Source: Desulfoarculaceae bacterium (GTDB lineage: Bacteria > Desulfobacterota > Desulfobulbia > Desulfobulbales > Desulfocapsaceae). Taken from it: a stretch of DNA of 64,000 bases. Position numbers and translations under genes: made by a program. Shown here in pieces: positions 38,385-48,211 of the stretch. Location of the stretch: positions 1 to 64,000 of the forward strand of contig JAHYIV010000005.1 of assembly GCA_019429465.1 (NCBI GenBank). The letters are read 5' to 3'. Under the pieces are notes generated by a model. That model was not told where the DNA came from, searched no databases, and saw only the letters and a program-made list of their open reading frames with translations. Positions within the stretch are counted from its first letter, which is position 1, and each line of letters opens with the position of its first letter.

Positions 38385-38867
38385 ATGAAACATACAATTT
38401 CCGTACTTCTTCAAAATAAGCCGGGGGTTCTTTCACGAGTCACCGGCCTGTTCAGCGGCCGCGGCTTTAACATTGAAAGCCTCAGTGTCGCTGAAACTCT
38501 CGAAGCCAGCATCTCCTGCCTGACTCTCGTCACCCGCGGCGACGAGGCCATTATTGAGCAGATAACCAAACAGCTGCACAAGCTCATCGATGTCATCAAG
38601 GTCTCCGACATCAGTGACAGCGAATATGTGGAGCGGGAGATGGTCCTGATCCGGGTCAAGGCCGAGGCCCAGTCCAGGGCCGAGGTTCTGCGGGTCATTG
38701 ATATCTTCCGGGGCAAGGTTGTGGATGTCAGTCCAAGATCCTATACAGTTGAGGTAACCGGCTCCGCCTCAAAGGTCCAGGCCATCATTGATATTCTGAA
38801 ACCAATCGGTATTCAGGAGATCGTACGCACCGGAACTATTGCCATGGCCAGGGCCAGTAAAAAATGA
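38385..38867 (+). CDS. ilvN: Acetolactate synthase small subunit
   Basis: ACT domain TISVLLQNKPGVLSRVTGLFSGRGFNIESLSV. Confidence 0.95.
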   Translation: MKHTISVLLQNKPGVLSRVTGLFSGRGFNIESLSVAETLEASISCLTLVTRGDEAIIEQITKQLHKLIDVIKVSDISDSEYVEREMVLIRVKAEAQSRAEVLRVIDIFRGKVVDVSPRSYTVEVTGSASKVQAIIDILKPIGIQEIVRTGTIAMARASKK

Positions 38868-39508
38868 AATCTCCCGAGATCCCGATCGCCAGGGAAGGGT
38901 ATCCATTTATTGCCCTCAGCGCCTTTGTCACCCTCATTATCGCCATTTTAGGCTACACCCTTCTTGCCCTGCCGGCGCTGGCCATAACCACCTTTGTCGT
39001 TTATTTTTTCCGCGACCCGGAACGCATCGGACCGGTCAGCGATGATGCCCTGACCTCACCCGCCGACGGCAAGGTCATCCTGATCGAAAAGATTATTGAT
39101 GACCAGTATCTCCTCGGCCAGGTGTACAAGGTTTCAATCTTCATGAACGTCTTTAACGTCCATGTCAACCGAGCCCCGGTGAACGGTACCGTGGAGAAAG
39201 TCGTCTACACGCCTGGTAAATTTTATTCGGCGGACAGCGACCGCGGGGCCATGCATAACGAACATTGCGCCACTCTTCTCCACAGCGCCAGCGGACACCG
39301 GCTGGCCTTTGTCCAGGTGGCCGGCCTTATTGCCAGAAGGATTGTCTGCTGGCTGGAAGTTGACGATCAGGTTCGTCGCGGACAGCGTTTCGGCCTGATC
39401 CGTTTTGGCTCCCGCGTTGATCTCTATATCCCCACCCAGACTCAGCTTGAAATTGCGGTCGGTCAGAAAGTAAGGGCGGGCGAAACGGTTATTGGCTATC
39501 TTTCCTGA
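38864..39508 (+). CDS. psd: Phosphatidylserine decarboxylase proenzyme (short type)
   Basis: 214 aa; VYFFRDPERIGP, SADGKV, C-terminal FGSRVDLYIP; followed by CDP-DAG-serine transferase. Confidence 0.92.
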   Translation: MKSPEIPIAREGYPFIALSAFVTLIIAILGYTLLALPALAITTFVVYFFRDPERIGPVSDDALTSPADGKVILIEKIIDDQYLLGQVYKVSIFMNVFNVHVNRAPVNGTVEKVVYTPGKFYSADSDRGAMHNEHCATLLHSASGHRLAFVQVAGLIARRIVCWLEVDDQVRRGQRFGLIRFGSRVDLYIPTQTQLEIAVGQKVRAGETVIGYLS

Positions 39509-39526
39509 AAAAAAAGCGGATCAAAG

Positions 39527-39685
39527 TAAGCCGCTGTAAAAAAATAACTGGCCATCTAAGTGCCAGGAGTGGCATAAGGAGCCGGTCGCTACTACGCCGT
39601 CCATGGCGCTCGCGACACTGGGCCATCCCTGGCCTGCGTAACGAAAGAGATATAAATGGCCATGTTATTTCGTAACGGCTCCTAA
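39527..39685. repeat. Family C MITE-like repeat, full copy
   Basis: Same 159-bp sequence as 26958..27116 with few differences. Confidence 0.88.
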
Positions 39686-39757
39686 CATGCGCAACCAGTG
39701 ATCCAGACATCCCTATTGACGCATCCCCGAACTCATCCTCACAGGCGGAAATCTTTC

Positions 39758-40516
39758 ATGTCAGACAATCAACAGGAAACAAGCTCCAGGTTTTATCCGC
39801 TCCCATGCATGTTTACCCTGGCGAGTCTCTTCTTCGGATTTTACTCCATGATCGCCTCTATCAATAAAGATTTCAAGATCGCAGCCATCGCCATTCTGGT
39901 CGCCGCCATCTTTGACGGCCTTGACGGTCGGGTCGCGCGCATGACCAGGTCCACCAGTCAATTCGGAGTGGAGCTGGACTCACTCTGCGACATGGTCTCC
40001 TTCGGGGTCGCCCCCGCGCTCCTGGCCTATCTCTGGGCACTGCATCCCTATGGCCGCTATGGCTGGCTGGCCGCCTTTCTCTATGTGGCCATGACCTCAT
40101 TGCGCCTGGCCCGTTTCAACTCCCAGGACACCAAGTCGGACAGTAAGGATTTCGTCGGTCTGCCCTGTCCGGCCGCTGCCGCCATGATCGTCACCAGCGT
40201 CCTGTTTTCTTATTATCTTGGCATCACCGGCGAGGTCAAACACATCCTACTGCTGCTGCTGGTCTATCTGCTCTCCTACCTGATGGTCTCGACTCACAAG
40301 TACCTCAGCTTTAAAAAACCGGCTGCCGGGAAGCTCAAGACCTTTCAGATCCTGGTTGTGCTGCTGCTGCTCTTTATCCTCATTGCCTCTGAGCCGGATA
40401 TCATGCTCTTTGCTATCTGCCTTCTTTACATTGCCTCAGGCCCCGGCCTGGCCATCTACACCAGGATTCGCAGGATAAAGAAAGGGCCGGAGCCACCTCA
40501 GGATCATTCATCTTAA
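39758..40516 (+). CDS. pssA: CDP-diacylglycerol-serine O-phosphatidyltransferase
   Basis: DGLDGRVARMTRSTSQFGVELDSLCDMVSFGVAP signature. Confidence 0.94.
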   Translation: MSDNQQETSSRFYPLPCMFTLASLFFGFYSMIASINKDFKIAAIAILVAAIFDGLDGRVARMTRSTSQFGVELDSLCDMVSFGVAPALLAYLWALHPYGRYGWLAAFLYVAMTSLRLARFNSQDTKSDSKDFVGLPCPAAAAMIVTSVLFSYYLGITGEVKHILLLLLVYLLSYLMVSTHKYLSFKKPAAGKLKTFQILVVLLLLFILIASEPDIMLFAICLLYIASGPGLAIYTRIRRIKKGPEPPQDHSS

Positions 40517-40587
40517 TCAGACAACAGTGCCTTGGAAATAAGGCGCACCAGAAAAAAGACCAGCATCTTCATAAGGAAAAAAATAAA

Positions 40588-41616
40588 ATGACCAATGAAC
40601 AGAAAAAATATAACGTTGCCATCGCCGGCGCAACCGGTGCCGTGGGCGGCGCCATGCTTGAGGTCTTACGCCGGAGAAACTTTCCCGTGGGTGAATTGCG
40701 GCTCCTGGCCTCCGAACGCTCCATCGGCAAAAAGATTTCCTTTGGCGGCAAGGAACTGTCCGTCCAGCTCCTCTCCAAGGACGCCTTCCAGGGCATTGAC
40801 ATTGCCCTTTTTTCCGCCGGTGGTGATCGTTCCCTCGAATTCGCGCCGGCCGCTGCCGCCGCCGGCGCGGTAGTCATCGACAATTCGAGTGCCTTCCGCA
40901 TGGACCCCGAGATCCCCCTGGTCGTTCCCGAGGTCAACCCCCATGCCATAGCGCAATACACCAAGCGGGGCATTATCGCCAACCCCAACTGCTCCACCAT
41001 TCAGATGCTGGTAGCCTTAAAACCGATCCACGACAAGGTCGGCATCAAGCGGCTGGTGATCTCCACCTATCAGGCGGTCTCCGGCACCGGCGCCGAGGCC
41101 ATAGACGAACTGAAGGCCCAGGTGCAGGCCTATGCCGCCGGCCAGCCCATGGTCCATAAGGTCTATCCCCACCAGATCGCCTTCAACTGCCTGCCGCACA
41201 TTGACAGCTTTCTTGACAACGGCTACACCAAGGAAGAGATGAAGATGGTCAATGAGACCAGGAAGATCTTTGAAGACGACACCATTGGCATCACCGCCAC
41301 CGCTGTACGGGTGCCTGTTTTTTACGGACACTCCGAGGCCGTGAACATCGAGACCAGAAAGAAGATCAGCGCCGCCGAGGTCAAGGAGCTTCTGGCCCAT
41401 GCCCCCGGCGTCCAGCTTGTTGATGAACCGACCCTGTCCCGCTACCCCATGGCCGTCGACTGTGAGGGGAAATTCGAGACCATGGTGGGCAGGATCCGCG
41501 AGGATGATTCCATCGCCAACGGCATCAATCTCTGGGTGGTATCCGACAATATCCTCAAGGGCGCGGCCCTCAATGCTGTCCAGATCGCCGAATATTTTAT
41601 CGCCAACCATAAGTAA
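40588..41616 (+). CDS. asd: Aspartate-semialdehyde dehydrogenase
   Basis: VAIAGATGAVGGAMLEVL; GIIANPNCSTIQMLVALKP. Confidence 0.96.
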   Translation: MTNEQKKYNVAIAGATGAVGGAMLEVLRRRNFPVGELRLLASERSIGKKISFGGKELSVQLLSKDAFQGIDIALFSAGGDRSLEFAPAAAAAGAVVIDNSSAFRMDPEIPLVVPEVNPHAIAQYTKRGIIANPNCSTIQMLVALKPIHDKVGIKRLVISTYQAVSGTGAEAIDELKAQVQAYAAGQPMVHKVYPHQIAFNCLPHIDSFLDNGYTKEEMKMVNETRKIFEDDTIGITATAVRVPVFYGHSEAVNIETRKKISAAEVKELLAHAPGVQLVDEPTLSRYPMAVDCEGKFETMVGRIREDDSIANGINLWVVSDNILKGAALNAVQIAEYFIANHK

Positions 41617-41623
41617 CTGAAGA

Positions 41624-42265
41624 GTGAGAATTATAAGCGGATGGGCCAAGGGTAGAAAACTTTTTACGCCGCCGGCTCGTGACAATACCATTCGGCCCAC
41701 CTCTGACCGGGCGCGGGAAGCACTCTTCAACATCATCGGTGCTCAGGTCACAGGGGCCACTGTCCTCGATCTCTTTGCCGGGACCGGGGCCCTCGGAGTT
41801 GAGGCCCTGAGCCGCGGGGCCAGCAATGTCTGCTTTGTCGATTATCTCCCCCAGGCCCTGGAGCTCATCAGCAGGAACGTTCAGGTCTGCATGGACGCCA
41901 TCGACAAAAACCGGGATCTGCTGGAAAAAAATCAAAGCGGCCACATGCCCGACGCCTTTAAGCCTGTGACCCTGATCAGACACGACCTGCGCCATGGCCT
42001 GCCTTATTTTTCGGACAAGCTGCGCGCAACTCCGGGTTTTGATCTGATTTTTCTTGACCCGCCCTACTCCCAAGGCCTGTCAATACAACTGCTGCTGGCT
42101 TTAGATACCAGTGCCCTTCTCCGTGAGCAAACCCTGCTTGTCGTTGAAGATCGTGCCAAAGAAACCCTGCCGGAGAAGCTGATGAAACTGACCCTGGTGG
42201 ACCAGCGTAAATATGGCGAAGCCGGTTTCTGGTTTTACCAGCCACTGCCGGACGGGACCAGCTGA
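41624..42265 (+). CDS. rsmD: 16S rRNA (guanine966-N2)-methyltransferase
   Basis: MRIISGWAKGRKL, RPTSDRAREALFNI, VLDLFAGTGALGVEALSRG, LDPPY. Confidence 0.94.
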   Translation: MRIISGWAKGRKLFTPPARDNTIRPTSDRAREALFNIIGAQVTGATVLDLFAGTGALGVEALSRGASNVCFVDYLPQALELISRNVQVCMDAIDKNRDLLEKNQSGHMPDAFKPVTLIRHDLRHGLPYFSDKLRATPGFDLIFLDPPYSQGLSIQLLLALDTSALLREQTLLVVEDRAKETLPEKLMKLTLVDQRKYGEAGFWFYQPLPDGTS

Positions 42266-42759
42266 TGATCGCATCACCCACTATCGCCATTTATCCTGGT
42301 ACATTTGATCCCATCACCATGGGCCATATCGACATCATCAATCGGACCCTGAATCTCTTTGACCGTGTCATTATCGCCATTGCCATCAATCCGGGGAAGA
42401 CTCCGCTGTTCACACTTGAACAGCGGCTGGAGATGGTGCAACAATGTTTTCCCGAAGACTACTCGCGCATAGAAGTCGCCGCAGTCTCCGGCCTTCTGGT
42501 CGACTACGCCATGCAGCGTGGAGCCCGGGCGATTATTCGGGGGCTGCGGGCGGTCTCGGACTTTGACTATGAATTCCAGCTGGCGCTGATGAATCGTAAA
42601 CTGGAAAGAGAGGTGGAAACCCTTTTTCTGATGCCCGGCTTCCGCTGGATCTATATCAGTTCTTCAATCATCAAAGAGGCTGCCAGATACGGCGGAGACG
42701 TCAGTGAACTGGTGCCGGCGCACGTAAACCAGCTCCTGATAGACACCTTTTCTTCCTGA
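42265..42759 (+). CDS. coaD: Phosphopantetheine adenylyltransferase
   Basis: AIYPGTFDPITMGHIDIINR; ISSSIIKE. Confidence 0.97.
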   Translation: MIASPTIAIYPGTFDPITMGHIDIINRTLNLFDRVIIAIAINPGKTPLFTLEQRLEMVQQCFPEDYSRIEVAAVSGLLVDYAMQRGARAIIRGLRAVSDFDYEFQLALMNRKLEREVETLFLMPGFRWIYISSSIIKEAARYGGDVSELVPAHVNQLLIDTFSS

Positions 42760-42791
42760 AGTCTGGATACATCCCCTGGAAACACCTGCAA

Positions 42792-43211
42792 TTGTCACTT
42801 GTCATGCCCTCAAAACGCCCTCACTCCCAGGCCCTCAACCGACGGCGCCTCGTTCTTCTCATCGGCCTCCTCGCCCTCTGCTACCCGATCCTGCGCTTTC
42901 TTGGATTTAAGGTTCCCCGGCAAACTCGTCTCGTTGAGATCAAGTCCGCTTTAGGCCCTCGCGGATATTTCCTGGGACCTGATTTCATCCTCTTTGAGGA
43001 CGAACAAGGCCCCTGGGCCGTCTCAAGGACATGCACCCATCTCGGCTGCAAGATCAACCACCGGGAAAAAGAAGGATTTCTGGAATGCCCCTGTCACCAA
43101 TCCCGTTTCTCCATCCAGGGCGAGGTCATTCAAGGACCGGCCAAAAGGCCACTCCCCCGTTTCAAGGTTGAGAAGATTGGCGATGCAGACGGCTACATCG
43201 TCACCATCTAA
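42792..43211 (+). CDS. Rieske [2Fe-2S] protein
   Basis: CTHLGCKINHREKEGFLECPCHQSRF. Confidence 0.93.
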   Translation: MSLVMPSKRPHSQALNRRRLVLLIGLLALCYPILRFLGFKVPRQTRLVEIKSALGPRGYFLGPDFILFEDEQGPWAVSRTCTHLGCKINHREKEGFLECPCHQSRFSIQGEVIQGPAKRPLPRFKVEKIGDADGYIVTI

Positions 43212-43229
43212 CAACCACTGAGCGTTCCC

Positions 43230-44069
43230 ATGCATGGCATATTAAAAGAGAAACTAGCCGAGGTTCAATGGGGAGCATGGTCTCTGATCGCCCTTTTCAT
43301 TTCGGTGCTCTCAGGGGTGCTGGTTGCCTACCACTATGACCCGACCACTCCGCTCTACTCTGCCAGCTCCCTTGATGTACTTGTTCCTTTTGGCGACTAT
43401 TTCCGCTCGCTCCATTTCTATTCCAGCCAGTTGTTCTTCCTGCTCTCCATCGTCCATCTCTGGGCCATCTTCAAACATAGCGACACCTATAGCCGAAACC
43501 AATGGCTCAGGCTGACCGCCACCCTGCCAGTGGGACTGCTCATTCTCTTTTCCGGTTACGTCCTGCGGGGAGACAGCACCGGCTCCTCCGCCGGCCTGAT
43601 TGGTGAAAATATCATTACCGCCATTCCCGTCATGGGAACCATCTTCAATGATCTCCTCTTCTCCATCAGCGATGAAGGGATGAAACGGATCTATGTTAAT
43701 CATATCATTAGCTTCGGCATAGTGTGGGGAGTCCTTATCTGGGAACATCTCCGCCGCTACCGAACCTCTTTCCGCCAGCATCCTCTGCTGACTGCCGTTA
43801 TTCTTCTTTTCGGCCTTCTGCTCACTGCCCCGTTTGAGCCCGAAAGACTAGGGCTTGCACACATCAATGGCCCCTGGTTTTTTCTCGGCCTCCAGGAACT
43901 GCTCAGGTTCCTCCCCCCCCTGGTGGCCGGGGTCATCTTCCCCTCCACCCTGATCCTGGCCCTATTCTTCCTGCAACGAAACAGCAAATACTCATCCCAG
44001 GCTCTCAACTTCATCCTCGGCTGGCTTGGACTCTATGCCATCCTCTCAGCTGTTGCCCTCTGTCGCTGA
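43230..44069 (+). CDS. Cytochrome b N-terminal domain protein (b6-like)
   Basis: Multi-TM, FRSLHFYSSQLFFLLSIVHLWAIF and VNHIISFGIVWGVLIWEHLR heme-ligand-like His. Confidence 0.88.
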   Translation: MHGILKEKLAEVQWGAWSLIALFISVLSGVLVAYHYDPTTPLYSASSLDVLVPFGDYFRSLHFYSSQLFFLLSIVHLWAIFKHSDTYSRNQWLRLTATLPVGLLILFSGYVLRGDSTGSSAGLIGENIITAIPVMGTIFNDLLFSISDEGMKRIYVNHIISFGIVWGVLIWEHLRRYRTSFRQHPLLTAVILLFGLLLTAPFEPERLGLAHINGPWFFLGLQELLRFLPPLVAGVIFPSTLILALFFLQRNSKYSSQALNFILGWLGLYAILSAVALCR

Positions 44070-44215
44070 CCGCAAGAGAGGCTCCTTGCTACTTGCCAAC
44101 TTAGAGGCCTGACCCCGGATCTTCTTGACCCCGGATCTTCTCGGATCTTGCTCATCATGTTGACCAACAATATATTTAGTGCTATATTATAGCACTAATC
44201 AATAATCAAAAAAAC

Positions 44216-44503
44216 ATGGAGGTTTCTATGCCTGCTTTAGCTAAACAGCCCTGCATCAAAATGATTGGTGCAAATGGTCAGATTTCAATTGGTAAACAAT
44301 TTGCCGGTCGTCCAGTACTGGTTGAAGAGCAAGAGCCAGGTGTTTGGTTGGTACGAACCGCCACAATCACTCCCGACAACGAACGTTGGCTTCACGAAGT
44401 TCAAGCCGCGACTGATCTTACGCGTGCTATGAATTGGGCCCAAACGACCCCCCCCAGTGATACCAATACGGATAATGTCATCAAGAAGCTTACCAATGGC
44501 TAA
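44216..44503 (+). CDS. Candidate antitoxin (AbrB-like N-terminus)
   Basis: KMIGANGQISIGKQFAGRPVLVEEQEPGVWLV; stop overlaps downstream ATG. Confidence 0.55.
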   Translation: MEVSMPALAKQPCIKMIGANGQISIGKQFAGRPVLVEEQEPGVWLVRTATITPDNERWLHEVQAATDLTRAMNWAQTTPPSDTNTDNVIKKLTNG

Positions 44504-44822
44504 GAAAGATTCACATTCTCTAGTCAGGCTTGACCTGAACAACCCGGTTTTCCAGGAGAATCTGCTTTCGCTGCAAAAGCCTGAACGACTCGCCGCACTT
44601 GACACTTTAAACAAGCTTCGCCAACTCACCTGGAATCAGCTTTACTGCGACAACGGCTTAAAATGGGAGAAAGTATTCAGTGTCATACCGCCCTCTGGTG
44701 TTGATGCTATCTACTCGCTACGCATCACCCAATCACGCCGGGCAACGGCATTCCGCGACGGCGATTTCATTCGCCTGCTCACCATAGCCCCAGACCACGA
44801 CAGCGCTTACGGGAAAAAATAG
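44496..44822 (+). CDS. Candidate toxin (RelE-like)
   Basis: MAKKDSHSLVRLDLNNP...WEKVFSVIPPSGVDAIYSLRITQSRRATAFRDGDFIRLLTIAPDHDSAYGKK; ATG overlaps upstream TAA by 8 nt. Confidence 0.5.
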   Translation: MAKKDSHSLVRLDLNNPVFQENLLSLQKPERLAALDTLNKLRQLTWNQLYCDNGLKWEKVFSVIPPSGVDAIYSLRITQSRRATAFRDGDFIRLLTIAPDHDSAYGKK

Positions 44823-44929
44823 CGGGAGACAGAGGAATATATCAATAAGTCAAGCCTGACCCCAGCATGACCCCCAGCACATGACCCCAGCACATTGTTT
44901 GTAATTTTACTTTGACCCCTTTTACTTTT

Positions 44930-45238
44930 GAATTAGCGCCTTTTTTTATTTTTTTCATAATCCATGATGGATTTCGGCGCATAGGCATGACCGCAACAAC
45001 ATACGCAATATTTTCGATAAGTTCATAGTAAATAGCATGGGAACCGCATGGAAAACATTTGAAACAGGCCAAATTTTTTGCTGTGAATACCAGCATATAC
45101 AATAAGTGATTCCATATCTGCAACCAAACAATCCCAGAAATATTCTCCAACACCGGTTTCCTGAAGATCGTAAAATACTTTCCCTTCATTTAAATCGTCA
45201 AATGCTTCTTCCAAAATAAAAACTTCTTTTATTTTCAT
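44930..45238 (-). pseudogene. Frameshifted ParE/RelE-type toxin
   Basis: MKIKEVFILEEAFDDLNEGKVFYDLQETGVGEYFWDCLVADMESLIVYAG.. then in another frame CFKCFPCGSHAIYYELIENIAYVVAVMPMRRNPSWI. Confidence 0.75.
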
Positions 45239-45441
45239 TGATGACGACTCTTCTTGAGTTCAGAAAGTGAGATGAAACGCGCCAACCCACCTGTAATTTT
45301 TTCTTTTCTTTCCTGAAGTATTTTTTCATGCCATTCAGGAGTTTCAACTACATCGCTTTCATAGAGAAGACTCTCCCAAAGCGCCTCCATGGCTTGCAAT
45401 CGTTCTGTCGTACTCATTTTCTTTACCTCGGCAATATTCAT
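45235..45441 (-). CDS. Addiction module antitoxin
   Basis: MNIAEVKKMSTTERLQAMEALWESLLYE...TPEWHEKILQERKEKI. Confidence 0.8.
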   Translation of the reverse strand: MNIAEVKKMSTTERLQAMEALWESLLYESDVVETPEWHEKILQERKEKITGGLARFISLSELKKSRHQ

Positions 45442-45625
45442 TTCTTGATTCCTCCTCACACTCATTATTGAGTCTCAGCTTGGCTGTTGACGAACAATGT
45501 TACTCATTGCCAGAACATAAAAAGTATACCAAATATCAGACCAATAGAAAATAGAAAGCCATCGCTGGCAGGTGGGACTTCAGTCCGCTACCTGTTGGCT
45601 CGCCTCCCTGCATCATGGCAGGAGT

Positions 45626-45718
45626 AGCCTGGATGGAGCGGCAGCGGAATCCGGGGCCGGTGGGGGTTTGTGCTACGCCCTGCCCCGGATTCCATTGCAT
45701 TGCATCCGGGCTACCTGT
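45626..45718. repeat. REP-like imperfect palindrome
   Basis: GTAGCCTGGATGGAGCGGCAGCGGAATCCGGGG...CCCCGGATTCCATTGCATTGCATCCGGGCTAC; near copy at 46040-46133. Confidence 0.75.
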
Positions 45719-45823
45719 TGACTCCAATCTCAAAGCCGACACAAGGTCGGGCTGCAGCCCGACAACCCCGCACGAAATCCAGACAAAAGTAACATTTCAA
45801 GACCTGACCCCAGCCATTCCTTA

Positions 45824-45992
45824 CGCCAGGCTCAGGGTTGCTTTGGAACGCGCTGGCACTCCCATCGGCAGTAATGATTTACTTATTGCATCGCAAGCAA
45901 GCGCCTTGGGTCTTACTATCATCACGGGGAATGTTAAAGAATTTTCCCGCATTCCTGATTTGGCCATTGAAAACTGGCTAACGTCAAGATGA
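45824..45992 (+). pseudogene. C-terminal remnant of VapC-type PIN toxin
   Basis: YARLRVALERAGTPIGSNDLLIASQASALGLTIITGNVKEFSRIPDLAIENW. Confidence 0.8.
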
Positions 45993-46039
45993 AACTGAGC
46001 GTAAAGCCCAGTTGTCAACCATGACCCCACCCCCAAAAG

Positions 46040-46133
46040 TAGCCTGGATGGAGCGGCAGCGGAATCCGGGGCCGGTGGGGGGTTGAGCCAAGTCCGGTCC
46101 CGGATTCCATTGCCTTGCATCCGGGCTACCTGT
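46040..46133. repeat. REP-like imperfect palindrome, second copy
   Basis: GTAGCCTGGATGGAGCGGCAGCGGAATCCGGGGCCGG...GATTCCATTGCCTTGCATCCGGGCTAC. Confidence 0.75.
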
Positions 46134-46188
46134 TGCCATTTTTTCTTGTTACAGAATGTCAATAAGTCAAGCCTGACCCCAACCCTGC

Positions 46189-46476
46189 CTAAGACAATTT
46201 TTTCGGCCACATCATCGATGCATGGATGACACGGAGGATATAGACGGTGTTGCCTTTCTGGATATAAGGCAAGATATAAGGAAGGTTGGGAATGACAAGC
46301 TCTCGTGTGCCCGCAACCCTGCCGGGGCGACCAAGGTTCGGCTGCAAGACCAGCAACTGCGAAGTCTGCCAAATTCGTCGGGCCACATCCTTGGCGGCCG
46401 CAGGATTATTGCCGCCAATATACTCAACGGCATCATCGAGGTTGGTTAAGGCTTTCATCGTCCACTTAACTTGCAT
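46189..46476 (-). CDS. ParE/RelE-family toxin
   Basis: MKALTNLDDAVEYIGGNNPAAAKDVARRIWQTSQLLVLQPNLGRPGRVAGTRELVI. Confidence 0.9.
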   Translation of the reverse strand: MQVKWTMKALTNLDDAVEYIGGNNPAAAKDVARRIWQTSQLLVLQPNLGRPGRVAGTRELVIPNLPYILPYIQKGNTVYILRVIHASMMWPKKLS

Positions 46477-46705
46477 CTACACCCCATTTACTGAAGGCGC
46501 CTTTTACTTCGGCATCACCAGCGACTTCGCCTCGCTCAATTTCGGCAAGTCCTTCGCTGACCTCCGCCTTAAACCATTCTTCATACTCCACAAAACGCTC
46601 CAAGGCCTGCTGGATCACAAATGATCTTGGCCGGCTCAGTGATTTCGCTATTCCATCAACCCGATCAAGAAGCTGGTCGTCCATCCTAACGGTCGTCATT
46701 TTCAT
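46466..46705 (-). CDS. Ribbon-helix-helix (CopG-like) antitoxin
   Basis: MTTVRMDDQLLDRVDGIAKSLSRPRSFVIQQALERFVE; overlaps toxin start. Confidence 0.9.
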   Translation of the reverse strand: MKMTTVRMDDQLLDRVDGIAKSLSRPRSFVIQQALERFVEYEEWFKAEVSEGLAEIERGEVAGDAEVKGAFSKWGVDAS

Positions 46706-47269
46706 TGTTCCCTCCTGACGTTTTTGTATTCATCAAGAATACATCTAAATACACCGAAAATCAACCAGGTAACTTTGCAAAGAGTTCCATTGCCACTCAG
46801 GTGTCTTGTCAACAACATTGAGGATGCCTATTCCACTGAATCCGGCCACCGATTCTACGCCATTCCGGCCCCGGATGCCATTGCCTTGCATCCGGGCTAC
46901 CTTAACTACTTGACAACTTAGAGGCCTGACCCCGTTTTTTGCTGTTAACCCCAATCTCAAAGCCGACGCTGCAGGTCGGGCTTCAGCCCGACAACCCCGC
47001 CTGACAATTTTTGTCACCTGTTGCCATTTATTGCCAGATTAAGCCCTTGCCTGGCTGTTTTTTGGTCCGGAAAAAGAAAGGCGAGGTTAGAGAGGACAGC
47101 GTTCAGTGCCGAGAATAGTGTGATATTCCCCTGTCTTGTTTTTTTTCCACATTACTTTTGACAAATGGCATAATTTGTGAAAAGGTACTGTCAATGAAGG
47201 ACACCAGTCAGGAAAGCACTGTCCACCACGCACCACCCTTTAACCACACCCTGAGGAGGGGAACAAATC

Positions 47270-47686
47270 ATGATGAAAGAACTTGCAAGAAAACGGAAGA
47301 ACAACCAGAAGGGCTTCACCCTGGTGGAGTTGATGATCGTCGTCGCCATCATCGGCATCCTGGCGGCCATCGCCATCCCGCAGTTTGCGGAATTCAGAAA
47401 AAGAGGCTACGTCGCTACGTTGAATAGTGATGCTAAAAATGCCTATACTGCTTCTGCAGCAATTATTGCTGATGGTAAGTCCCCTTCAACAATAGCACTT
47501 ATCCAAGCTGCGGGCTATGTCCCAACACCTGGCGTTATCCCCACTATTACATATACTGATGATTCTGATTATGTAATAAAAATAACCGAGAAAACTGGTT
47601 GGGATCTTGGTAAACCCACAGCGGAAATTGACCAGGATGGGTTATTAACACCAGCAGCAGCAGCAGCAGCAGCAGTAGTACCATAA
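47270..47686 (+). CDS. pilA: Type IV pilin-like protein with poly-Ala tail
   Basis: Prepilin motif [31 protein letters not shown]-terminus from a (GCA)7 run. Confidence 0.9.
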   Translation: MMKELARKRKNNQKGFTLVELMIVVAIIGILAAIAIPQFAEFRKRGYVATLNSDAKNAYTASAAIIADGKSPSTIALIQAAGYVPTPGVIPTITYTDDSDYVIKITEKTGWDLGKPTAEIDQDGLLTPAAAAAAAVVP

Positions 47687-47747
47687 TAATAAAAATAAGT
47701 ACAAAGATCGGCCAGAGTTGTTACATCTTAAGGTAAGAACATCATCA

Positions 47748-47780
47748 GGAAAAAGGCTGCCTTCACGGGCAGCCTTTTTT
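47748..47780 (+). terminator. Rho-independent terminator after pilin
   Basis: GGAAAAAGGCTGCCTTCACGGGCAGCCTTTTTT. Confidence 0.9.
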
Positions 47781-48211
47781 ACATCTGGTTACATCTGGTT
47801 CCCATGCGCCGCATGGGAACCCCTCCAGGATGCGCTGCATCCCGTGGCCCAAGAGTGCCAGCTCCCCGGGTCAAGAAATGGGGTCAGGCCTCCAAGATGA
47901 CAAGATAGATATGGTGAATGGGTGAATGGGGACGTTGTTGCTTTATTGCTTTAGCAGAACAAAGAACAAAGGGGTCAGGCTCAACAAAGGGGCATCTCAC
48001 AGCCACGGGGTCAGGCCTCTAAGTTGGCAAGTAGTCCTGAAGTAAAAAAGAGAAAAAATTCATTTTTTAAGAATCGCCCACTCTCCCAGCCACCCTCCGC
48101 TTCAGCGTCCCGACAAAAAGAAAAAAGCCGAAACAGTCATTCCCCGGCAATGAAATAGGAGAAAACAAATCTGTACTTTTTACTCGTCAATACAACAAAC
48201 CAAACATTGAC

